This document shows, piece by piece, positions 24,929-32,845 of a stretch of 64,000 nt of DNA. Under the pieces are notes generated by a model. It saw only the letters and a list, made by a program, of their open reading frames with translations. It was not told the origin of the DNA and did no database searches. This DNA is from Myceligenerans crystallogenes (lineage in GTDB: Bacteria; Actinomycetota; Actinomycetes; Actinomycetales; Cellulomonadaceae). Location of the stretch: contig NZ_BAAANL010000004.1 of assembly GCF_039529775.1 (NCBI RefSeq), positions 124,001-188,000 on the forward strand. Reading direction: 5' to 3'. How positions within the stretch are numbered: the stretch's first letter is position 1; every line of letters starts with the position of its first letter. The translations under genes and the position numbers were made by a program.

Positions 24929-24999
24929 GGCCCCGAAGAGTATCGCCGAAGATACTATCTCCGGTAATAGTATCTTGGCGTATACCCTTTGGCGGGGCC
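24929..24999. repeat. 71-bp AT-rich interrupted palindrome
   Basis: GGCCCCG (24929-24935) and CGGGGCC (24993-24999) bound an AT-rich interior. In it AGATACTAT (24950-24958) and ATAGTATCT (24967-24975) are perfect inverted arms around CTCCGGTA, and GTATCGCC/GGCGTATAC extend the stem with single-base slips. The low GC content stands out. It could be a terminator for the YhcG-N genes, a miniature inverted-repeat element or a recombination site. The rest of the 356-bp gap 24693-25048 holds nothing I recognise. Confidence 0.65.
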
Positions 25000-25048
25000 A
25001 TCCGGCGGAACGCCGGCCTCCTGCAGAGACTCGTCCCAGGCGTGGTTC

Positions 25049-25558
25049 TCAGGGGCCCTGGGCATCGTGGTCCTTCGTCGGTGGTTCCAGGGCGTCCAGG
25101 AGTTCTCGGACGCAGTGGTCGTAGGCGTGGAAGCCGCTCAGGCGGAGCCCGTCGGGGGTGGTGTCGGCCGTGGCGCCGTCGAAGGTGGCCTGGATGGCCC
25201 TCAGTTCGTGGATCACCTCGGCGACGCGGGTGCTGTCGACGGGCAGGGCCGCCGTCGTGAGGTCTTCCACGAGCTGCCTGGCCAGGCGTTCCAAGGGCTC
25301 CAGCTCGCGGCGGACCCTGGCGGCGACGCGTTCCGTTTCCCGGGGGCTCCACCCGTGCTCGCGCTTTCGGACGAGCACGTCGCGCCCGGCCTGCCAGTAG
25401 AGCCGGATCATCTCGGCGTTGACCTGCCGCGCGGCCCGCTCGCGGGTCTCCTGGACCCGGGTCCGCAGATCCGCGCAGAACTCGTCGTACCCGGCCGGCA
25501 CCGGGCTGCCGTCGCGGCCGGCCCGGCGCCGGACGTGCCTGACCGGCATCCTGCTCAC
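25049..25558 (-). CDS. YhcG-N (DUF1016 N-terminal)-related protein, second of a tandem pair
   Basis: GTG at 25558 overlaps the TGA of the upstream gene (GTGA), giving 169 residues. Residues about 20-75 (GYDEFCADLRTRVQETRERA, VNAEMIRLYWQAGRDVLV, EHGWS) match the start of the DUF1016 N-terminal domain. The remainder (RRELEPLERLARQLVEDL, TRVAEVIHELRAIQATF) is a different helical region. The PDDEXK nuclease part of full YhcG proteins is absent. It could be a diverged partner subunit of the adjacent paralogue. Function unknown. Confidence 0.65.
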   Translation of the reverse strand: MSRMPVRHVRRRAGRDGSPVPAGYDEFCADLRTRVQETRERAARQVNAEMIRLYWQAGRDVLVRKREHGWSPRETERVAARVRRELEPLERLARQLVEDLTTAALPVDSTRVAEVIHELRAIQATFDGATADTTPDGLRLSGFHAYDHCVRELLDALEPPTKDHDAQGP

Positions 25559-26097
25559 TCGAGGTTCCCCTCGTCGTCCTCCAGGTTCTTCCCCTCGCGC
25601 CGCATGAGCAGGCATTCCGTCAGCCTTCCGCGCGGCTCCTGCTCGATCGCGTGCACGAGCGTCGTCACCGACCAGCCGTTCCTGACGGCCTTCTCCGCGA
25701 ACCGCTCCCGCGCCTCCCGGCAGTCGAGCAGGTCGAGCAGGACGCCGACGTGCTGCCACGGCAGCTTCCCGACGTCGCCGTCGGCGATCGCGCCCGGATC
25801 CGGCCAGGACTCCGCGAACTGCCGCATCCGCACGATGTCCTCGACGGCCCAGCCCTTGGCGGTGAAGTCCCGGTGGACGTCCTGCGAGATGCGGCGGGCG
25901 GCCTTCGTGCCCCAGCCCGTCCTGCCCTCGCGCTCGATCAGGTCGGCGCCGGTGCGCCAGTAGACCATCAGCAGCTCGAGGTTCATGGCCTGGGCCGCGC
26001 GGTGGCGGCTGTCGCGCAGTCGGTTGCGGAGGTTGTCGTAGAACTCCTGGTATCCCACGGGCTCCTGGGTGGCCGGACGGGTCGTCGTCAGCGTCAT
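25555..26097 (-). CDS. DUF1016 N-terminal (YhcG_N) domain protein lacking the nuclease domain
   Basis: The 180 residues cover nearly all of the YhcG N-terminal domain: RHRAAQAMNLELLMVYWRTG, GWGTKAARRISQDV, the aromatic VRMRQFAESWPD, KLPWQHVGVLLDLL and NGWSVTTLVHAIEQ. The sequence stops where the C-terminal PDDEXK nuclease of typical 350-residue members would begin. Full-length relatives occur in defence islands. The annotated ATG has GGAGGT almost touching it. An internal GTG (VGYQEF) preceded by CCAGGAGCCC is an alternative start. Operon with the shorter paralogue. Confidence 0.75.
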   Translation of the reverse strand: MTLTTTRPATQEPVGYQEFYDNLRNRLRDSRHRAAQAMNLELLMVYWRTGADLIEREGRTGWGTKAARRISQDVHRDFTAKGWAVEDIVRMRQFAESWPDPGAIADGDVGKLPWQHVGVLLDLLDCREARERFAEKAVRNGWSVTTLVHAIEQEPRGRLTECLLMRREGKNLEDDEGNLE

Positions 26098-26135
26098 ACC
26101 TCCATACTGATAGCAATCTAGCCAGCTCGCATCCT

Positions 26136-26156
26136 AAGTACCGATCCGCAACGTTG
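26136..26156 (+). repeat. Direct repeat copy 1
   Basis: Shares AGTACCGATCCGCAAC plus flanking bases (20 of 21 identical) with 26276-26296, exactly 140 bp away. It lies about 40 bp upstream of the YhcG_N gene. The surrounding 304-bp gap 26098-26401 has no other feature I recognise. Confidence 0.7.
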
Positions 26157-26275
26157 ACTGCCGCTAGGTAACGCTGCTCTGGTCGAGTGGCTAACTCTGT
26201 GACATGGAGGTTCGGCTGTGAGCGTACGCCGGCTCACGGGACCATCCTGATACCAGTCCGCCCGGCATGCAGCGA

Positions 26276-26296
26276 AAGTACCGATCCGCAACATTG
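26276..26296 (+). repeat. Direct repeat copy 2
   Basis: Second copy of the 21-bp repeat (one A/G difference). The pair may be a tandem operator, a duplicated insertion target or an attachment-site remnant at the border between the accessory stretch and the Tad locus. Confidence 0.7.
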
Positions 26297-26401
26297 TTCG
26301 CGGATTCCGGCCGGAAAAAGCCGACAGCGCCGCGCACGGCGAGCACCGCTGCGGCGGTGCATCGCTGGTGCGCGACGCTGCTCGTGATCTGCGGGAAAAC
26401 C

Positions 26402-29400
26402 TCAGGAACGGTGCCGGTTGGCCGCGTCGATCTCGTTGATGAGGTCTTCCGTCTCGGGTTCCGGTTCCATGTCGAGCTGTTCGAGGTGGTCCCGGAGGCG
26501 GTCGATGAGGCGGCCGGCCGCGTCCATCCGGCCGCTCGCGTACTCCGTGCGGATCGAGTTGCGCCACGAGCGCTCGTCCGCCGGGTCGGCGATGCGGCCC
26601 ACGCGGGAGGCCTCGCGGGCGGTCGCGAGGTCGCCCTCGGCGAGCGCCCGGCGCGACACCTCGTGGGCGACGTCGACCACACCCGCCGCCATGTCCTGCA
26701 TCAGCACCTCGGCCCAGACGTACTTGCGCGCCGGGGTGTCCTGGAACGGCACCCCCCGCACCAGCTCCAGCGCCCGGCGCAGGTCCGCCAGCGGCGTCGT
26801 CGTGATGTCCGGGCCGACCAGCTCGTTGAACTGGTCCCAGTCCGTCGTCACGCCGCGCAGCCGGTAGCCGGCCTTCTCCTGGTCCACCTGCGATCCGTCG
26901 TCGGTGGACCAGTACCGCGGCAGGTACTCGAAGCCGTAGGCGTCCGTGCCGAGCCAGCGCCGCGCCCGCGACACCGCGCTGCGGCGCGTGGCCAGGTTCG
27001 GGTCGCGCGACGGCCACAGCGCCCGCGAGATGTCCGAGCCCCGGGCCCCCGGGTTGAACGCCAGGTACGCGACGAGCTCCATGGCCTGCCGCTGGTGGCT
27101 CGCGGGCAGCTCGACGCCGGCGCAGCCGGCCAGCTCGACCGTGCCCAGCACGCGCACGACGGGCGTCGCCGCGGGCTGCGGTTCCTCGGGAGCCTCCAGC
27201 GCCTCGTCGACGACGGCGGCCAGGGCCGGGTCGGATCCGGGGCCGTCGCCGGACGATCCCTCGTCGAGCGCGACCACCCACGGGTTGGAGCCCTCGTCGT
27301 CCCAGCCCCGGCCGCCACCCGGGGAACCCGGGGCACCCGGGCCGGCCGGGCCCGCGGGCCCGCCGGGCGCGGGCGCCGTCGTCGGCTCACCGACCAGATC
27401 GACCGACGCTCCCGCGGACCCCGACGGCGCCCGCAGTGCGGCGGGCCCGCCGACACCGGCGCCGACCTCGACCGCGACCTTCTCTCCCAGCGGAGCTTCC
27501 ACGACATCCCCTGCTTCGACCGCTTGTGTGGTGGTGCTGGTGCCGGAGATCTGATTGAAGTCCGGCAGCAAGGCCGGCTCGATGAGTTCCGGCTCGGCGG
27601 CCGGGATGTTGCGGGCCCACTCCGGCCCGGCGACCGGCTCCGGGTCGCCGAGGAGCTCGAGCGCCTGGAGATAGGTCTCGGCGTCGAGCTGCTGCGGGCG
27701 GACGGCGATGTAGGCGGGGACCAGCACGCCACGCGACGTGTCGCCGCCGGTGAGCTCGCCGGTCAGGTCGAGCATCCACTCGCCGATCTCCGCGCGCGAC
27801 GTCACCGCCGCGATCCCGACGCCCGGCACCCGCTCGACCAGGCTCTCCAGCCGTGAGCGCTCGGCGCCCGCGAGCGCCTCGCCGACCAGGAGGATCTCGG
27901 GCGTCCACGCGTCCATCGCGAGCCCACGGCCGCGGGCCTCGGCCAGGTTCGCGGCGCCGACCTGCGCGAGCGTCCGGTCGACGTCGGCGGCGCGGGCCTC
28001 CAGCTCGCGGACGATGCCCGCGACCGACGGCACGTGCCGGATGCGGCCGGTGTTGCACACGCCGGGCAGCTCGCTGAGCGCGCCCACCACGGTGACCTGC
28101 AGGTCGTCCGCCCACAGGGACGTCGCGAGCTCGACGGCGAGCGCCGCGAGCGTGGCCTGGGCGTCCTCGTCGGTGCCGCGGATGTCGAGGCAGCCGATGT
28201 TCTCCAGGTCGACCATGAGGTGCGCGTTCTCGTCGTCGTGCCCGAGGGTGACGAGCGACGGGTAGGGCGACTCCATGAGTTCCGGGGTGGCTCTGTCGCT
28301 GGCCACGGCGGGGTTCTCGCCCGCGGGCAGCTGCCAGACGTAGCGGTCCGTGGTGCTGATCCACGGGGCCGGGAGCTCGGCGGCGCGGTCTAGGTAGAGC
28401 TCCACGAACTCACCGGCCTTGAGCCGCGCGACGCGCACGCCCGGCAGGGCGAGCCCGCGTTCGCGGTGCCAGCCCGCGAGGGTGCGCAGCGCGATGTCGA
28501 CCTGGGCGCGGCCGAGCTCGTCGGCGACGGCCCGCAGGTCCGTCTCGAGGAGGGCCGACGGCGAGCCCGGGTCGGGCATCCCGATCCGCTCGCCCGGCTT
28601 GCGGCGGCGGCGCGCCCGGTCGCGGCGGCCGGCGAGCAGCGCGAGGATGCCGGCGGCGAGCAGGCCGCCGATCCCGGCGGCGGTGCGCACGTCGAACGCC
28701 TCGAGCAGTTCGTCGGAGAGATCGGCGTCGGTCAGCGCGGCGCTGACGGCGGGAGCCGTCGGCTCCGCGGTGGGTGTCCCGGGGACGACGGCGTCCGGGC
28801 GGGCCGCGCCCTCCGCCGAGACGGCGCCCTCGGCGGAGGCGGCCCCGCCTGCCGGGACCTCCTCGGCGGCCTCGGTCGCCGTGCCCTCGTCCGCCAGGTC
28901 GGCCGGGCCGACCTCCTGGTAGGAGCCGGTGGGGGCGTCGGCGGACTCGGTCGGGTCGTCGGGCATGGACGGGCCGGAGCTGCCGCCGTCGGTGGCGGGA
29001 CCGCCGCCGTCGATCGCGGGCGGGGCCGACTCGTCGATGTCGGGCGTCTGCGTGTCCGACTCCTCGACCGGGTCCAGCGGGGTGCCGGGGGCCGGCGTGT
29101 CGTCCGGCGCCTCGGTCGCGGTACCCGCCGGGGTGTCGCTCTCGGGCTTCTCCGCGCGCTGGGCGCCGCGCGTTATCGGGGCGGACTGCTCCTCGGCGGG
29201 TGGCTGTGCCGGTTCCGCCGGAGCCGGGTCCGCGTCCTTCTCGACGCGGTCACCCGCCGTCCGTTCGGGGGCCCGGTCGCCGGGCTGCTCGGCCGGGAGC
29301 TCGTCCGACGGGCCTCCGTCGGGAGTGTCCTCGACCGCGTCCCCGGGCGGGGTGCCGCCCGACGCCGGCTCGTCGCTCGGCCCGGCGGACGGTTCGTCGC

Positions 29401-30973
29401 CCGAGCCCGTGGGTTCCGCGGAAGGCACCTCGGAGGGGGCCTCGGCCGGAGCTTCGGTCGGGACGTCGGTCGCGGTGTCGTCCGGCGCGGCGGTGCCGCT
29501 CGCGTCGTTCCCCGGCTCGGCCGGGCTCTCGCCGCCGGGCGCCTCGGCGCCGGCCGCGTCGTCGTCCCCCGCGTCGCCGCCGGGAGCGCCGGATTCCTTG
29601 CCGTCGCCACCGGGAGCCGGCCGCGAGCCCGCGGCGTCGTCGGATCCCTGGTCGCCGGCCGACGGCGCCTCCGCGCCCGGGACCGTCACCTCCCAGCCCG
29701 GGTGGATGAGGTCCGGGTCGGTGAGGCGGCGCCCGTCCGGCTGCGTCGTGCTCTTCGTGGCCTCGTACAGCTCGGGGTAGCGCGTACCGTCGCCGAGCTC
29801 GTCCTCGGCGATCTCCCACAGCGTGTCGCCCGGGACGACCGTCACGTCGTGCTCCGGGCCGCCGGGAGCGGCGACGTCGGCCGCGGCACGCTCGACCACG
29901 CCGGGCCCCGACGCGTCGTCGGGCAGCGTCAGCACCCATCCCGGCCGCACCCAGTGCGACCCGTCGAGCGACTGGCCGTCGGGCTGCGGCACGCCGTAGT
30001 TGAGGTGGGCGATCTCCTTGAACCGCGTCCCGTCCCCGAGCGTCGCCTGCGCGATCCGCCACAGCGAGTCGCCGGGCATCACGTCGTAGGACTTGTTCGT
30101 GTCCGACGCCGCCTGCCGCACGCGGTCCGCCTTGGCGTCGGCACGGGTGCGCGTGGACCGGCTCGCGCCGCTCTCCGCGCCGGCCTCCGCCGAGCCGGCG
30201 GTGCTGTTCCCGGTGAGCGCGCTCCCCCGGGTGTCGGCTCCCGCCGAGGTGGTCGTCGCGGTCCCGCTCGGGCCGCCACCTGCCCCGGCCGGGCCGGAGC
30301 GGCCGGTCGCGGGGGTGCCCCGGCGTTCGCCGTCCGGCGACGTCGTCGTGCCGTCCGGCGTACCCGGCGACGTCGGAGCCGACGACGACCCGCCCGCCGG
30401 CGACGCCGTCGCCCCCGGCGACGCGGCACCGCCCGGCACGGATTCCAGCACGCTCGTCGCGGCCGGGTCCGTGCCCTGGCCGTCGACCGGATCCACGGCC
30501 TGGCCCGCGGCGGCCGCCTCGCCCGCGCCCGGCGTGCTCAGCGCCATCGCCACGACCGCGCCGACCAGCGCCGCCGCGACCCGCTGCTGCAGCCCGAGGC
30601 CCGCCAGGTGCGGCGCCCGCACCCCGCGCAGCGCCGAGACCAGCTCGACCACGACGGCGACCGCGAACGTCGCCCACGCGAGCCAGCCCACCACGGTCAT
30701 CAGGCTGAGGAACACCTCGCCGGTGACGTCCGGTGCGGACATCACCGAGAGGAACTTCTCCCACGACAGATCGCCGCCGAGCGGCATCACGCCGAAGGTC
30801 CACAAACCGATGGGGATCCCGACGACGAGCACCACGAGCAGGAGCGCCGCGGACAGGCCGCGCAGGATGCGCCCCGCCGTGCTCCCGGACGCGTCCGCGG
30901 CGCCGGTGCCTGGTGCCCCGCCGGAGGATGTGGCGGATGGTGCCGTTGCCTTGCGTTCGGTCGAGGTGCTCAT
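26402..30973 (-). CDS. Transmembrane LysM protein fused to an OmpR-like/BTAD transcriptional regulator
   Basis: The 1523-residue protein has three TM helices in residues 36-150, then a Ser/Gly/Thr-rich stretch. LysM-like domains lie at about 295-350 (SYDVMPGDSLWRIAQATLGDG) and 374-431 (VTVVPGDTLWEIAEDELGDG). A Pro/Asp/Glu-rich linker follows and another TM helix at about 760-780 (GIGGLLAAGILALLAG, then RRDRARRRR). The large soluble part ends in an OmpR-type winged helix (VRVLGTVELAG at about 1272, YLAFNPGARGSDISRALWP) and a BTAD helical domain to the C-terminus. This suggests a cell-wall-sensing one-component regulator. It overlaps the last TadE-like gene by one base (TGATG), so it belongs to the Tad operon. 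Relatives next to Tad genes occur in other actinobacteria; topology is inferred. Confidence 0.82.
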   Translation of the reverse strand: MSTSTERKATAPSATSSGGAPGTGAADASGSTAGRILRGLSAALLLVVLVVGIPIGLWTFGVMPLGGDLSWEKFLSVMSAPDVTGEVFLSLMTVVGWLAWATFAVAVVVELVSALRGVRAPHLAGLGLQQRVAAALVGAVVAMALSTPGAGEAAAAGQAVDPVDGQGTDPAATSVLESVPGGAASPGATASPAGGSSSAPTSPGTPDGTTTSPDGERRGTPATGRSGPAGAGGGPSGTATTTSAGADTRGSALTGNSTAGSAEAGAESGASRSTRTRADAKADRVRQAASDTNKSYDVMPGDSLWRIAQATLGDGTRFKEIAHLNYGVPQPDGQSLDGSHWVRPGWVLTLPDDASGPGVVERAAADVAAPGGPEHDVTVVPGDTLWEIAEDELGDGTRYPELYEATKSTTQPDGRRLTDPDLIHPGWEVTVPGAEAPSAGDQGSDDAAGSRPAPGGDGKESGAPGGDAGDDDAAGAEAPGGESPAEPGNDASGTAAPDDTATDVPTEAPAEAPSEVPSAEPTGSGDEPSAGPSDEPASGGTPPGDAVEDTPDGGPSDELPAEQPGDRAPERTAGDRVEKDADPAPAEPAQPPAEEQSAPITRGAQRAEKPESDTPAGTATEAPDDTPAPGTPLDPVEESDTQTPDIDESAPPAIDGGGPATDGGSSGPSMPDDPTESADAPTGSYQEVGPADLADEGTATEAAEEVPAGGAASAEGAVSAEGAARPDAVVPGTPTAEPTAPAVSAALTDADLSDELLEAFDVRTAAGIGGLLAAGILALLAGRRDRARRRRKPGERIGMPDPGSPSALLETDLRAVADELGRAQVDIALRTLAGWHRERGLALPGVRVARLKAGEFVELYLDRAAELPAPWISTTDRYVWQLPAGENPAVASDRATPELMESPYPSLVTLGHDDENAHLMVDLENIGCLDIRGTDEDAQATLAALAVELATSLWADDLQVTVVGALSELPGVCNTGRIRHVPSVAGIVRELEARAADVDRTLAQVGAANLAEARGRGLAMDAWTPEILLVGEALAGAERSRLESLVERVPGVGIAAVTSRAEIGEWMLDLTGELTGGDTSRGVLVPAYIAVRPQQLDAETYLQALELLGDPEPVAGPEWARNIPAAEPELIEPALLPDFNQISGTSTTTQAVEAGDVVEAPLGEKVAVEVGAGVGGPAALRAPSGSAGASVDLVGEPTTAPAPGGPAGPAGPGAPGSPGGGRGWDDEGSNPWVVALDEGSSGDGPGSDPALAAVVDEALEAPEEPQPAATPVVRVLGTVELAGCAGVELPASHQRQAMELVAYLAFNPGARGSDISRALWPSRDPNLATRRSAVSRARRWLGTDAYGFEYLPRYWSTDDGSQVDQEKAGYRLRGVTTDWDQFNELVGPDITTTPLADLRRALELVRGVPFQDTPARKYVWAEVLMQDMAAGVVDVAHEVSRRALAEGDLATAREASRVGRIADPADERSWRNSIRTEYASGRMDAAGRLIDRLRDHLEQLDMEPEPETEDLINEIDAANRHRS

Positions 30974-31449
30974 CAGGATCCCTCCTCGGTGATGCCGCGC
31001 ACGGCCCGGGCGTCGGCTGATCCCTCAGCGGACAGTGAGCTGATGCCGATCAGGGCAAGGAACTTCGTCTCGTGGGTGACCGTCGTGCTGACGCCGATGG
31101 TGGCGCCCTCGACGTAGTCGACCCGGCCGGTCACGCCCGCCGCGGCCAGGTGGGCCTCGGCGGCCGCCGCTGCCGCCTCCGGGACCAGCGCCGGCGGGAG
31201 GCCGTACTGCGCGGCCCGGTTGTCCTGCTCCTGGGCGCCGGCGCGCGCGGCCTGCTCGGCGGCGTACTGCGCCTCGTCCGCGGCCTGGAGCTGCCCGCCG
31301 CCGTCGACCACCAGCCCGATGGCGATGATCAGGGCGGGAACCAGCCCGGCCACGAGGATGTTGACCTCCCCGCGCTCCGCCGCGGGGCGGCGCCGCCCGC
31401 GCGACGTCCGCGGGGCGCCGCCCGGTGCAATCAGGGCAGGGAGGCTCAT
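30973..31449 (-). CDS. TadE/TadG-like pseudopilin
   Basis: This 158-residue protein has a basic N-terminus and RRPAAERGEVNILVAGLVPALIIAIGLVVDGGG, an N-terminal hydrophobic helix with the preceding GE that Tad pseudopilins share. AADEAQYAAEQAARAGAQ follows the helix, as in TadE/G. It would form part of the minor-pilin complex. It is the third of three consecutive pseudopilin-like genes, one base after the preceding stop, and overlaps the LysM-BTAD start. Confidence 0.8.
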   Translation of the reverse strand: MSLPALIAPGGAPRTSRGRRRPAAERGEVNILVAGLVPALIIAIGLVVDGGGQLQAADEAQYAAEQAARAGAQEQDNRAAQYGLPPALVPEAAAAAAEAHLAAAGVTGRVDYVEGATIGVSTTVTHETKFLALIGISSLSAEGSADARAVRGITEEGS

Positions 31450-31450
31450 G

Positions 31451-31900
31451 TCAGGACCTTCCTCGGTAGGCGTCCAGGACGCTCGTGCCGGTCGCGGTCA
31501 TCTCGACCGCACCGGGCGCACCGGGCAGGCCCAGGTCCGCCAGCGGCACCGTGCAGAGCACCTCGATGCGCACCTCGCCGACCGTGCCGAGCGGCAGGAG
31601 GAACGCGTCGAGCAGCGGCGTGACCTTGGTCGAGGCGCAGAAGACGCCCGAGTTCTCGAGCGTGCTGACGGCCGTCTGCGACGCCGAGACCTCCGCGGTG
31701 GAGGCGGTCCGGCTGATCGACGCCGATCGCGCCGCCTCGTTGGCCGCCGCCTGGACCGCCCCCTGGGCCAGGACCATGCGGCCGGCCATGATCAGCAGGG
31801 CGCCGATGAGCAGGAGCATCGGGAGGATCACGGCGGTGTTGATCGCCATGTTGCCCCGTTCTCCCGGGCCGGGCGCCGTCGTCACAGGTATGCCGGTCAT
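31451..31900 (-). CDS. TadE-family pseudopilin
   Basis: 149 residues with ERGNMAINTAVILPMLLLIGALLIMAGRMVLAQGAVQAAANEAARSAS, the archetypal TadE N-terminal helix followed by the QxAANEAAR motif. The C-terminal half has two Cys likely to form a disulfide outside the cell. The start overlaps the upstream pseudopilin stop (ATGA). Confidence 0.85.
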   Translation of the reverse strand: MTGIPVTTAPGPGERGNMAINTAVILPMLLLIGALLIMAGRMVLAQGAVQAAANEAARSASISRTASTAEVSASQTAVSTLENSGVFCASTKVTPLLDAFLLPLGTVGEVRIEVLCTVPLADLGLPGAPGAVEMTATGTSVLDAYRGRS

Positions 31901-32334
31901 GGGCCCACCGCCGGGGTGAAGCGCTCGACCGGGCCGGTGGCGGTCTGTTCGATGCGCAGCCCGCGGAAGCCGGGGACCAGTGACGGCGCCAGGCCGACCA
32001 CGGTCGCGGTCGCGACCTCGGGGCCGCGTTCCACGACGACGTCGACGGTCGTGAAGGCGTCACGTACCCGGTCGAGCCGGTCGCCGGCGGCGGCGTAGCC
32101 CGCCGCCTCGGTGCCGGATTCGAGGCGGGCGGCCTGGACCGCCCCGTTCGCGACCGACCGCGCGATGTTCTGCGCGTGGAAGTAGAGCACGCCCTGCACC
32201 ATCGCGAAGACGAGCAGGAGCACCACGGGATACACGATGACCGTCTGGATGGAGGCAACGCCACGCTCCCCGTCGGCCACCGGCCGTGCCGGTGCCCGCA
32301 GGGAGACGGGTCGAGGCGTGCGCTCCCGCATCAT
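31897..32334 (-). CDS. TadE-family pseudopilin
   Basis: From the ATG at 32334, chosen because it overlaps the upstream stop as ATGA, the product is 145 residues. GERGVASIQTVIVYPVVLLLVFAMVQGVLYFHAQNIARSVANGAVQAAR is a textbook TadE hydrophobic segment. Longer in-frame starts would run through the small pilin-like gene. First of three pseudopilin genes in the operon. Confidence 0.85.
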   Translation of the reverse strand: MMRERTPRPVSLRAPARPVADGERGVASIQTVIVYPVVLLLVFAMVQGVLYFHAQNIARSVANGAVQAARLESGTEAAGYAAAGDRLDRVRDAFTTVDVVVERGPEVATATVVGLAPSLVPGFRGLRIEQTATGPVERFTPAVGP

Positions 32335-32642
32335 CCGCCGCGATGCAGATCGGCCATGTAGCTGTCGACGAGGCCCTTGATCGCCAGCCCGAGGCCGGCC
32401 GCGATGCCGAGGCCGACCACCGACAGCACGACAACCTCGATCGACTCGAGGCCGGCGTCCTCGGGCAGGCCCTGGCGGCGCGCGTCGAGGCGCGCCCGCA
32501 GCTCGGCGGTGCGCTCCGTGAGGCGCGACGTGGTGCGGTCCATCAGGCCGCGCACGGCGACGCCGCGCAGGTGGGTTCGGACGACGACGCCCGACGCCGC
32601 GGCGCCGAACCCTCGCCGTGACTGGTGCTGCTCTGTGGACAT
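32331..32642 (-). CDS. Small membrane protein in the Flp-pilin position of the Tad locus
   Basis: 103 residues: a basic N-terminal half (SRLTERTAELRARLDARRQG), then GLESIEVVVLSVVGLGIAAGLGLAIKGLVDSYMADL, a single C-terminal hydrophobic helix. It lies between tadC and the TadE genes, where the major Flp pilin is often encoded. It lacks the usual GATAVEYGL pattern and has a long pre-helix part. It could be a divergent pilin or an assembly factor. It starts a sub-operon 203 bp after tadC, with its own upstream palindrome. AGGAG precedes the ATG. Confidence 0.65.
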   Translation of the reverse strand: MSTEQHQSRRGFGAAASGVVVRTHLRGVAVRGLMDRTTSRLTERTAELRARLDARRQGLPEDAGLESIEVVVLSVVGLGIAAGLGLAIKGLVDSYMADLHRGG

Positions 32643-32690
32643 GGCGACTCCTGGGGTGCTCTCGATACCAACAAATGGACAACGTCGGGT

Positions 32691-32712
32691 TCGTGTGACA
32701 CGTGCGACACGA
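32691..32712. promoter_or_regulatory. CRP/FNR-like palindrome upstream of the pilin-like gene
   Basis: A 22-bp imperfect dyad centred on CACGTG, containing TGTGACACGTGCGACA, that is TGTGA-N6-CGACA. It resembles the TGTGA-N6-TCACA CRP consensus with two deviations. It lies about 50 bp upstream of the minus-strand start at 32642, where an activator or roadblock repressor could sit. Confidence 0.45.
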
Positions 32713-32799
32713 GTCTTCGCGGAAATTCCGCTGCTGGGAAGTCCCGCCGACGATCTTTCGCCGGATGTTCGCCGACGGCGGTCACGTCAGACGGCGCCC

Positions 32800-32827
32800 G
32801 GCCCCGCCGCCGGCCGGTGGCGGGGCC
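32800..32827. terminator. Hairpin after tadC
   Basis: GGCCCCGCC and GGCGGGGCC (9-bp stem, 10-base loop) lie about 20 bp past the tadC stop on the minus strand. They would end or attenuate the cpaB-tadC transcript before the pilin sub-operon. Confidence 0.55.
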
Positions 32828-32845
32828 GCCCGCCGGCCCGGGGAA

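Noticed and set aside
28466..31117. 883-codon plus-strand frame opposite the LysM-BTAD gene
   Set aside because: Low-complexity Arg/Gly/Ala sequence mirroring the linker of the real gene; no start signal.
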